DNA from: Nitrosomonadaceae bacterium
GTDB lineage: Bacteria > Pseudomonadota > Gammaproteobacteria > Burkholderiales > Usitatibacteraceae
Length of the DNA: 6,939 nt
NCBI GenBank assembly: GCA_021300055.1
Contig: JAJTHU010000151.1
Coordinates: forward strand, 1-6,939
Direction of reading: 5' to 3'
Shown piece after piece: positions 1 through 5,468 of this stretch; the stretch's first letter is position 1, and each line of letters starts with the position of its first letter. The notes below the pieces were generated by a model. That model had not been told where the DNA came from and did no database searches. It saw only the letters and a list, made by a program, of their open reading frames with translations. The translations under genes were made by a program, and so were the position numbers.

Positions 1-753
1 CGCGTCGATCCTATCGGCACTTGCGTCGGTATGCGCGGTTCGCGCGTGCAAGCTGTGACCGGCGAACTTGCTGGCGAGCGCGTCGATATCATTCTTTGGT
101 CGGCCGATCCTGCACAGTTCGTCATTAACGCACTCGCCCCTGCCGAAGTCTCTTCGATCATCGTCGATGAAGAGAAGCACGCCATGGACGTGGTGGTCGA
201 CGAAGAGCAGCTCGCCCAAGCAATTGGACGCGGAGGGCAGAACGTGCGCCTCGCCTCTGAGCTCACCGGCTGGCAGTTGAACATCATGACCGAAGAGACC
301 GCGAACGAGCGCCGCTCGAATGAACAGCAAAGCATTCAAGCGCTGTTCATGGAGAAGCTCGACGTTGACGAAGAAGTTGCGCAGATCCTCATTGAGGAAG
401 GCTTTTCGAATCTTGAAGAAGTGGCTTACGTACCACTCAACGAAATGCTCGAAATCGAAGCGTTCGACGAAGATACCGTCAACGAGTTGCGCCGCCGTGC
501 ACGTGATGCACTCGTCACGGCCGCAATCAAGTCGGAAGAAACCATGGAAACGGGCTCTGAAGATTTGCTCGGCATGGAAGGCATGGACCCGGAAACCGCG
601 CACACGCTCGCCACCAAAGGCGTGCGCACGATGGGCGATCTGGCAGACCTCGACATTGAAGAACTCACCGAAATCACAGGCATGGATGCAACTCGTGCCA
701 AGCAATTGATCATGACGGCACGCGCCCCTTGGTTCGCGTCGGAAACCGCATAG
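1..753 (+). CDS. nusA: Transcription termination/antitermination factor NusA, C-terminal part (5' end outside window)
   Basis: NusA binds RNA polymerase and nascent RNA in the cytoplasm and modulates pausing, intrinsic termination and antitermination. The frame is open from base 1, so the ATG at 31 is internal; 250 residues are present against about 495 in E. coli NusA. The visible part begins in KH domain 1 (RVDPIGTCVGMRG, with the GMRG loop at partial residues 10-13) and continues through KH2 (AIGRGGQNVRLAS, GRGG at about 76-79). Two helix-hairpin-helix acidic repeats follow: AR1 at about 115-176 (LDVDEEVAQILIEEGF) and AR2 at about 188-245 (GMDPETAHTLATKGVRTMGDLADL). Having AR1 and AR2 is the proteobacterial arrangement; in E. 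coli AR2 contacts the RNAP alpha C-terminal domain and AR1 the lambda N protein. The gene ends with TAG, 87 nt before infB, and is very probably co-transcribed with it. Confidence 0.98.
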   Translation, partial: RVDPIGTCVGMRGSRVQAVTGELAGERVDIILWSADPAQFVINALAPAEVSSIIVDEEKHAMDVVVDEEQLAQAIGRGGQNVRLASELTGWQLNIMTEETANERRSNEQQSIQALFMEKLDVDEEVAQILIEEGFSNLEEVAYVPLNEMLEIEAFDEDTVNELRRRARDALVTAAIKSEETMETGSEDLLGMEGMDPETAHTLATKGVRTMGDLADLDIEELTEITGMDATRAKQLIMTARAPWFASETA

Positions 754-774
754 TACGTACCCGAGTGTCACCCA

Positions 775-793
775 GCGATGCAGCGCGCATTGC
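775..793 (+). other. Hairpin in the nusA-infB spacer
   Basis: The RNA can fold into a 7-bp stem in which GCGATGC (775-781) pairs with GCATTGC (787-793). One pair is a G-U and the loop is the 5 nt AGCGC. No T-run follows, so it is not an intrinsic terminator. It could be an mRNA processing or stabilising element between nusA and infB; that role is inference, and stems of this length also arise by chance. Confidence 0.4.
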
Positions 794-830
794 ACCCGGC
801 GCTTACAGAACAGAGACCGCAGGTAACGAC

Positions 831-836
831 AAGGTA
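831..836 (+). promoter_or_regulatory. Shine-Dalgarno site of infB
   Basis: AAGG at 831-834 (within AAGGTAAC) lies 6 nt before the ATG at 841. It supports this ATG as the infB start, together with the conserved IF2 N-terminal sequence that begins there. Confidence 0.75.
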
Positions 837-840
837 ACAA

Positions 841-3516
841 ATGGCTCAAACCACCGTTGAACAATTCGCCAAAGAACTGAAGCTCGCGCCCGAACTATTG
901 ATCGAGCAGCTGAAGTCGGCAGGCGTCGCCAAATCCAAGCCAGCAGATGTGCTGGCAGAGGAAGACAAGGCACGCCTGTTGGCATACCTGCAAGAGTCGC
1001 ACGGGCATAAAGACGAGAAGAAAAAGATCACGCTGACGCGCAAGCAGACCACCGAGATCAAGAAGGCCGACGCCACGGGTAAAGCGCGCACCATCCAAGT
1101 GGAGGTGCGCAAGAAGCGCACCTTCGTCAAAGTCGATCCTGCCGCAGAAGTGCCGGTCGAACCCACACCAGAACCAGCCGCGCCGATTCTCAACGAGGAA
1201 GAACTCGCCAAGCGCAAGGCAGAAGAAGAACGCATGGCCGCGCTGCTCGCGAAGCAAGCAGAAGAGAAAGCCAAAACTGCGACGCCCAAGCGCCGCACCA
1301 AGAAAGACGCAGCAGATGCTGCAGCGACCGTCGACACCGCACCGGTAGCCGAAGCGCCAGCTGACGCCCCGTCATCGTCGGTTGAAGAAAAACTGGACTC
1401 GGTCAACGAGGTCAAGGCCGAAGCACCAGAAGCTCCGTCGGCTGCCCCAGCATCCGCGGAAAATCGTCCTCGCGTTGGCGAGCGCGTCGTACTCAAGAAA
1501 GACCCGCCGCCCGCGACCGAGGGAACGCTGCATCGCCCAGTCATCAAGGACGCAGACGGCCAAGTTAAGTCTGACAAGAAGAGCGTCAAGAAACCCACTA
1601 AGACCACCACATGGGCCGACGACGCCAGCAAGCGTCGTACGATCAAGACCCGCGGTGATTCATCAGGCGGACGAGATGGATGGCGCGGTCGCCGCATGAA
1701 GGCGCACCACGACGACGGCGATGCAGGCACAGGATTTCAAGCGCCGAGCGAGCCAATTGTTCGCGAGGTCATGGTGCCTGAGACGATCACTGTTGGCGAA
1801 CTCGCACAAAAGATGGCCGTGAAGGCCGCAGAGGTCATCAAGGTGATGATGAAGATGGGCTCGATGGTCACGATCAACCAAGTGCTCGACCAAGAGACGG
1901 CAATCCTGTTGGTCGAAGAGCTCGGACACAAAGCGATGGCAGCGAAGGCCGACGATCCAGAAGCCTATCTGGAAGAGGCCGTGCATCACAGCCCAGAAGA
2001 GATGGTAGTGCGGCCACCAGTTGTTACCATCATGGGTCACGTTGACCACGGTAAGACCTCGTTGCTCGACAAGATTCGCAGCGCACGCGTCGCCTCTGGC
2101 GAAGCCGGCGGTATCACGCAACACATTGGCGCGTACCATGTCACCACCCCGAAAGGGATGATCACGTTCCTCGATACGCCGGGTCACGAAGCGTTTACCG
2201 CAATGCGTGCTCGCGGCTCGCAGATCACCGACATCGTCGTGTTGGTCGTTGCTGCAGATGATGGCGTCATGCCGCAAACCAAAGAAGCGATCGCGCACGC
2301 GAAGTCAGCGAAGGTGCCGATGATCGTGGCGATCAACAAAGTTGATAAGCCCGAGGCCAACCTCGATCGCGTTAAGCAGGACCTCGTCGCTAACGAAGTT
2401 TTGCCAGAAGAATACGGCGGCGACGTGATGTTCGTCCCGGTGTCTGCCAAAACCGGCGCAGGTATTGACTCGCTACTCGACGCGATCTTGCTCGTGGCTG
2501 AAGTGGGCGAACTGCGCGCGGTAACGGATGCACCTGCGAAGGGTGTCGTGATCGAAGCACGCCTCGACAAAGGCCGCGGCCCTGTTGCGACCGTTTTGGT
2601 GAAGTCGGGTACGCTCAAGCGCGGCGACATGTTGCTTGCCGGCGGCGTGTTCGGTCGCGTTCGGGCGATGCTCGATGAAGACGGAAAGCCGATTGAAGAA
2701 GCCGGCCCGTCGATCCCGGTCGAAGTTCAGGGCCTAACTGACGTACCTGCTGCAGGTGAAGACGCGATGGTGCTTAATGACGAGCGCAAAGCGCGCGAAA
2801 TCGCATTGTTCCGTCAGGGTAAGTTCCGCGACGTGAAGCTCGCGAAGCAGCAGGCGGCTAAGCTCGAAAACGTCTTCGAACAAATGGGCGAAGGCGCGAT
2901 CAAGTCGCTGACGATCATCATCAAGGCCGACGTACAGGGTTCTTATGAAGGCTTGGCGCACGCACTCGGTAAGCTGACCACCAACGAAGTGAAGGTCAAC
3001 GTGGTGCACGCTGCGGTCGGCGCGATCACCGAATCTGACGTGAACCTCGCACTTGCATCGAAAGCCGTCATCATTGGCTTCAACGTGCGCGCCGACGCTG
3101 GAGCCCGCAAGCTGATCGAAACTGCCGGCGTACAAGTGCGCTACTACAACATCATTTACGAAGCAGTCGACGACGTGAAGGCGGCGTTGAGCGGTTTGCT
3201 TTCTCCGGAAATCAAGGAGACGGTGCTCGGCATGGTCGAGATTCGCAACGTCTTCAAGATCTCCAAGGTTGGCGCTGTTGCAGGCTGTTTCGTACTCGAC
3301 GGCTTGGTCAAGCGCTCTTCCTCAATTCGCTTGCTGCGCGATGGGGTGGTCATCTTCACCGGCGAACTCGATTCGCTGAAGCGCTTTAAGGATGACGTGA
3401 AGGAAGTCAAAGCAGGCTTTGAGTGCGGTCTGTCGATCAAGAACTTCGACGACATCAAAGAAGGCGACCAGCTCGAGGTCTTCGAAACCACAGAGGTAGC
3501 GCGCACCCTCGCCTAA
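841..3516 (+). CDS. infB: Translation initiation factor IF-2
   Basis: IF2 is the GTPase that brings fMet-tRNA to the 30S subunit and promotes 50S joining. The protein has 891 residues, almost the same as E. coli IF2 (890). An IF2_N module occupies about 1-53 (VEQFAKELKLAPELLIEQLKSAG). A long charged Ala/Glu/Lys/Pro-rich linker covers about 60-300 and ends in a basic stretch (GGRDGWRGRR). A second IF2_N-like module lies at about 308-365 (VPETITVGELAQKMAVKAAE). The GTPase domain follows, with G1 GHVDHGKT (399-406), switch I GGITQHIG (423-430), G3 DTPGH (445-449), G4 NKVD (499-502) and G5 SAK (535-537). Switch I and G3 carry the expected residues, including the catalytic His of DTPGH. Beta-barrel domain II (about 562-655), domain III (about 670-775) and the fMet-tRNA-binding C-terminal domain (about 790-891, with FECGLSIKNFDDI) complete the protein. 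A good SD precedes the ATG. The TAA stop lies 6 nt before rbfA in the same frame. Confidence 0.99.
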   Translation: MAQTTVEQFAKELKLAPELLIEQLKSAGVAKSKPADVLAEEDKARLLAYLQESHGHKDEKKKITLTRKQTTEIKKADATGKARTIQVEVRKKRTFVKVDPAAEVPVEPTPEPAAPILNEEELAKRKAEEERMAALLAKQAEEKAKTATPKRRTKKDAADAAATVDTAPVAEAPADAPSSSVEEKLDSVNEVKAEAPEAPSAAPASAENRPRVGERVVLKKDPPPATEGTLHRPVIKDADGQVKSDKKSVKKPTKTTTWADDASKRRTIKTRGDSSGGRDGWRGRRMKAHHDDGDAGTGFQAPSEPIVREVMVPETITVGELAQKMAVKAAEVIKVMMKMGSMVTINQVLDQETAILLVEELGHKAMAAKADDPEAYLEEAVHHSPEEMVVRPPVVTIMGHVDHGKTSLLDKIRSARVASGEAGGITQHIGAYHVTTPKGMITFLDTPGHEAFTAMRARGSQITDIVVLVVAADDGVMPQTKEAIAHAKSAKVPMIVAINKVDKPEANLDRVKQDLVANEVLPEEYGGDVMFVPVSAKTGAGIDSLLDAILLVAEVGELRAVTDAPAKGVVIEARLDKGRGPVATVLVKSGTLKRGDMLLAGGVFGRVRAMLDEDGKPIEEAGPSIPVEVQGLTDVPAAGEDAMVLNDERKAREIALFRQGKFRDVKLAKQQAAKLENVFEQMGEGAIKSLTIIIKADVQGSYEGLAHALGKLTTNEVKVNVVHAAVGAITESDVNLALASKAVIIGFNVRADAGARKLIETAGVQVRYYNIIYEAVDDVKAALSGLLSPEIKETVLGMVEIRNVFKISKVGAVAGCFVLDGLVKRSSSIRLLRDGVVIFTGELDSLKRFKDDVKEVKAGFECGLSIKNFDDIKEGDQLEVFETTEVARTLA

Positions 3517-3522
3517 CTTGAC

Positions 3523-3891
3523 GTGACCGACTCCCGAAACCGCAAGATTGCGGATCAGATCCAACGAGAACTTTCGGAGCTGATCCGCCTCGAGATGCGC
3601 GACCCGCGCGTCTCCATGGTTACGCTGACCGACGTTGAATTGGCGCGTGACTACTCGCACGCCAAGGTTTTCTTCACGCATCTTGGGAATGCAGCGCAAG
3701 TCGCCTCGTGCAAGAACGGCCTGAATAGCGCGGCCGGCTTCTTGCGCATGCAGCTCGCGCGTCGTTTGACGATACGGGTTGTACCGGCCCTCCACTTCGA
3801 GGTCGACGAATCTATCGAGACCGGTGCACGTCTATCGAAGCTCATCAACGACGCCGTCGCTGAAGACGCCAAGCACTCGCACGAAGACTAA
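3523..3891 (+). CDS. rbfA: 30S ribosome-binding factor RbfA
   Basis: RbfA is a small KH-fold protein that binds the 30S subunit near 16S rRNA helix 1 and helix 45, assists late 30S maturation and is needed for cold adaptation. The 122 residues are slightly fewer than E. coli RbfA (133). The family pattern is complete: N-terminal helix RNRKIADQIQRELSELI (5-21), the RDPRV strand entry (26-30), TLTDVELARDYSHAKVFF (34-51), the type II KH helix-kink-helix with SAAG at 69-72 in place of GxxG, and the strand RLTIRVVPALHFEVDES (81-97). The start is the GTG at 3523: it is the only start codon between the infB TAA and the conserved helix, since the intervening codons are just CTT GAC. No Shine-Dalgarno site is visible in the 15 nt upstream, so translation is probably coupled to termination on infB. 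A 9-bp inverted repeat lies just inside the gene (3550-3588). Confidence 0.96.
   Translation: MTDSRNRKIADQIQRELSELIRLEMRDPRVSMVTLTDVELARDYSHAKVFFTHLGNAAQVASCKNGLNSAAGFLRMQLARRLTIRVVPALHFEVDESIETGARLSKLINDAVAEDAKHSHED
3550..3588 (+). repeat. Inverted repeat / predicted hairpin at the start of rbfA
   Basis: GCGGATCAG (3550-3558) is perfectly complementary to CTGATCCGC (3580-3588). After one A-G mismatch, TCC (3560-3562) and GGA (3576-3578) add three more pairs, leaving a 13-nt loop. A competing palindrome, GGATC-A-GATCC, occupies 3552-3562. The structure starts 27 nt after the GTG of rbfA, inside the first coding helix. Effect on translation is inference. Confidence 0.5.
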
Positions 3892-3940
3892 GGTTTCCGT
3901 CCGCGCTGCCGCGCCCCCTCCACTCTGTCGTTAGACTCCC

Positions 3941-4930
3941 TTGCCCATCGCCCCGCTGCCACCAAGCAAGGTCGTGCGCCCGCGACGCGTCGTCGACGGG
4001 GTCCTGTTGCTCGACAAACCGCAGGATCTTTCGTCTACGCAAGCAATGGCTGCGGCCAAACGCTGCTTCCACGCGCTCAAGGCGGGACACACTGGCACAC
4101 TCGATCCTTTCGCCACCGGACTGCTGCCTATCTGCTTTGGCGAAGCGACTAAGTTTTCGCGCTTCATGCTCGACGCCGACAAGCGCTATCTCGCCACTCT
4201 CAAGTTGGGCGCGACTTCAACCACGGGCGACACGGAAGGCACCATTACGCCTCAAGACCTGCCTGCGATCAGCGATGCGCGCATCGATGAAGTCTTGGCA
4301 CAGTTTCTTGGCCGACAACAGCAAACACCGCCCATGCATTCGGCGCTCAAGCAGGACGGAGTGCCACTTTACGAACTCGCGCGCAAGGGAATTGAGGTTG
4401 ACCGAGCGTCTCGCGAAGTCGTGATTCACGCGCTCCGACTGACCTCCCGCGGCACCGAAACCATCGAGATCGACACCGAGGTAAGCAAAGGCACTTACAT
4501 CCGGGTGCTGGCGCAAGACATCGGAGCGGCCCTTGGTTGTGGTGCCTACCTGACGGCGTTGCGGCGTACGGGGACCGGCGGATTTCGTATCGACCAAGCC
4601 CACCAACTGCCTGACCTAGAGCGCATGGACAGTGAAGCGCTCGCCGGCTGCTTGCTTCCCGCTGACACGCTCTGCGCCCACCTACCCAAAGCCAGCCTAG
4701 ACGAGCCGGACGCGCGCATCTTCGGCAACGGAGGCTGGCTGGCAACCGGAACACTAGACAAAGAGATCGGGAGGCTTGAGGACGGTACCCTGGTCCGGGT
4801 CTATCGCCACCCAACGGTGGAAAACGCCCCCGAATCGGCGCGCTTTCTCGGCATCGGCCTGATCGAGGCTGGCGGCAAGCGCCTTGTTCCAGAACGGCTG
4901 ATGTCGAGCCAAGCCACCGGAAGCGACTGA
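3941..4930 (+). CDS. truB: tRNA pseudouridine(55) synthase TruB
   Basis: TruB isomerises U55 in the T-arm of nearly all tRNAs to pseudouridine and also acts as a tRNA folding chaperone. From the TTG at 3941 the protein has 329 residues (E. coli 314). The motif GVLLLDKPQ (20-28) opens the fold. The catalytic aspartate is D55 in GHTGTLDPFATGLLPICFGEATKFS (49-73, first 20 residues most conserved), matching E. coli D48. Active-site Tyr is Y83 (DKRY), and SKGTYIR (182-188) supplies the conserved Tyr and Arg. SALKQDGVPLYELARKGIEV (134-153) is another family signature. A PUA-like C-terminal region lies at about 245-318 (IFGNGGWL...FLGIGLIE). An in-frame TAG at 3932-3934 limits the start; TTG 3941 gives an N-terminal arm of the usual length, while GTG 3974 (8 residues before the GVLLLDKP motif) is an alternative. 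Neither has a well-spaced SD. The gene sits 49 nt after rbfA. Confidence 0.96.
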   Translation: MPIAPLPPSKVVRPRRVVDGVLLLDKPQDLSSTQAMAAAKRCFHALKAGHTGTLDPFATGLLPICFGEATKFSRFMLDADKRYLATLKLGATSTTGDTEGTITPQDLPAISDARIDEVLAQFLGRQQQTPPMHSALKQDGVPLYELARKGIEVDRASREVVIHALRLTSRGTETIEIDTEVSKGTYIRVLAQDIGAALGCGAYLTALRRTGTGGFRIDQAHQLPDLERMDSEALAGCLLPADTLCAHLPKASLDEPDARIFGNGGWLATGTLDKEIGRLEDGTLVRVYRHPTVENAPESARFLGIGLIEAGGKRLVPERLMSSQATGSD

Positions 4931-4935
4931 TTTTC

Positions 4936-4965
4936 TTGTGATTTCTAGGCAAATCCCGCTATAAT
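4936..4965 (+). promoter_or_regulatory. Predicted sigma70 promoter for rpsO (and pnp)
   Basis: A perfect -10 hexamer TATAAT (4960-4965) is preceded, with an 18-bp spacer, by TTGTGA (4936-4941), which matches 4 of 6 positions of TTGACA. Transcription should start near 4971-4973. The element lies in the first noncoding bases after truB, the place where E. coli also has its rpsO promoter. It would let rpsO be expressed independently of the nusA-infB transcript. No terminator is visible between truB and this promoter, so read-through from upstream is also likely. Confidence 0.8.
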
Positions 4966-4971
4966 TTAAGG

Positions 4972-5041
4972 CTCGCCAGTAGGAAACCTCCGACCGCCGT
5001 AATCACCGACGACACGGTGTTTGAATTGACAGGAAACTGAC
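4972..5041 (+). promoter_or_regulatory. rpsO 5' leader with hairpin, possible S15 autoregulatory region
   Basis: The predicted leader is about 70 nt. It contains a hairpin, CACCG (5004-5008) with CGGTG (5015-5019) around the loop ACGACA. The 3' arm GGTG could instead pair with CACC at 5047-5050 in codons 2-4 of rpsO, giving a possible alternative fold next to the SD. The heptamer AGGAAAC occurs twice, at 4981-4987 and at the SD (5031-5037). S15 represses its own translation through leader RNA structures in E. coli and in several other bacteria, with differing structures. That this leader does so is inference from position. Confidence 0.4.
5031..5036 (+). promoter_or_regulatory. Shine-Dalgarno site of rpsO
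   Basis: AGGAAA at 5031-5036, with AGGA as its core, lies 5-7 nt before the ATG at 5042 and fixes the rpsO start. Confidence 0.8.
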
Positions 5042-5308
5042 ATGACCACCACGACCAAGACTGCCGAAGTCATCGCCCAGCATGCACGTGCAAAAGGCGA
5101 CACCGGCTCCCCGGAAGTTCAAGTTGCGTTGCTGACTAACCGCATCAACGAACTGACCGAACACTTCAAGAAGCACGTCAAGGACCACCACGGTCGTCGC
5201 GGCCTGTTGCGCATGGTTTCAAAGCGCCGCAGCCTGCTTGACTACCTCAAGCGCACTAAGCTGGACACGTACCGTTCGCTCATCGACAAGCTCGGCCTGC
5301 GCAAGTAA
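5042..5308 (+). CDS. rpsO: 30S ribosomal protein S15
   Basis: S15 is a primary 16S rRNA-binding protein that folds the three-way junction of helices 20-22 in the 30S platform and forms an intersubunit bridge with the 50S subunit. The 88 residues are one fewer than in E. coli. The family core is intact: DTGSPEVQVALLTNRINELT (20-39), then HFKKHVKDHHGRRGLLRMVS (41-60), with the rRNA-contacting KDHHGRRGL segment, then KRRSLLDYLKRTKLDTY and the basic tail LGLRK. The gene has its own predicted promoter and a good SD. It ends with tandem stops TAA TAG, followed 18 nt later by a terminator stem. Its place just upstream of pnp matches the classical rpsO-pnp arrangement. Confidence 0.99.
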   Translation: MTTTTKTAEVIAQHARAKGDTGSPEVQVALLTNRINELTEHFKKHVKDHHGRRGLLRMVSKRRSLLDYLKRTKLDTYRSLIDKLGLRK

Positions 5309-5329
5309 TAGAGCGTTGCCACGATTCAC

Positions 5330-5371
5330 AAAAAGCCCCACTGTCTTTACAAGCGACAGCGGGGCTTTTTT
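5330..5371 (+). terminator. Intrinsic terminator between rpsO and pnp
   Basis: GCCCC (5335-5339) pairs with GGGGC (5361-5365). After one A-C mismatch, CTGTC (5341-5345) pairs with GACAG (5355-5359) around a 9-nt loop. A run of six T (5366-5371) follows and an A-run (5330-5334) precedes, so the element could also terminate transcription on the opposite strand. In E. coli a terminator at the same place stops part of the rpsO transcripts and lets the rest continue into pnp; similar partial read-through here is inference. Confidence 0.92.
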
Positions 5372-5372
5372 A

Positions 5373-5426
5373 TTCTGATTCTGATTCCGACTCAGCCGAA
5401 ATAGCGACGCGAAGGTCTGAGTCTGA
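5373..5426 (+). repeat. TCTGA repeats forming an imperfect stem in the pnp leader
   Basis: Two tandem TTCTGA hexamers plus a variant TTCCGA (5373-5390) are followed by two tandem GTCTGA hexamers (5415-5426). GACTCAG (5389-5395) is perfectly complementary to CTGAGTC (5417-5423). The stem can be extended by two pairs on the inner side (CC 5396-5397 with GG 5414-5415, one bulged T) and by two pairs on the outer side after a C-T mismatch. It lies between the terminator and the pnp SD. E. coli pnp has a long leader stem there that is cut by RNase III as part of PNPase autoregulation; an equivalent role here is inference. Confidence 0.45.
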
Positions 5427-5454
5427 CCCAACGATTTCTTCCAACGACAACATC

Positions 5455-5460
5455 AAGGGA
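5455..5460 (+). promoter_or_regulatory. Shine-Dalgarno site of pnp
   Basis: AAGGGA lies 8 nt before the ATG at 5469. It is partly embedded in the perfect palindrome GGGAATTCCC (5457-5466), which could fold into a weak GGG/CCC stem with an AATT loop over the SD. Confidence 0.75.
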
Positions 5461-5468
5461 ATTCCCGC

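Noticed and set aside
31..33. ATG at 31 as the start of nusA
   Set aside because: The frame is open upstream to base 1 and reads RVDPIGTCVG, the conserved lead-in to the KH1 GMRG loop, so this Met is internal.
846..1730. 294-codon open frame on the - strand opposite the 5' part of infB
   Set aside because: It is a Ser/Ala-rich translation of the complement of the low-complexity IF2 linker, shows no recognisable domain and overlaps a certain gene.
1696..1773. Internal ATG codons in infB (1696, 1771) as starts of a short IF2 isoform
   Set aside because: The only purine-rich site (GAGG 1765-1768) is 2 nt from its ATG, too close for a normal SD, and the ATG at 1696 has none.
1663..2298. 211-codon open frame on the - strand opposite the IF2 GTPase domain
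   Set aside because: His/Arg-rich composition typical of antisense frames of a conserved gene; no domain recognised.
3903..3914. GCGC-TGCC-GCGC stem between rbfA and truB as a terminator
   Set aside because: The stem is only 4 bp and is followed by a C-rich tract, not a T-run.
4920..4937. TTTTCTT after truB as an intrinsic terminator
   Set aside because: No GC-rich stem could be found directly upstream of the T-run; it is part of the promoter spacer region instead.
4347..4952. 201-codon open frame on the - strand opposite truB
   Set aside because: Arg/Pro/Cys-rich antisense shadow that covers the TruB C-terminal half; no start signal or family resemblance.
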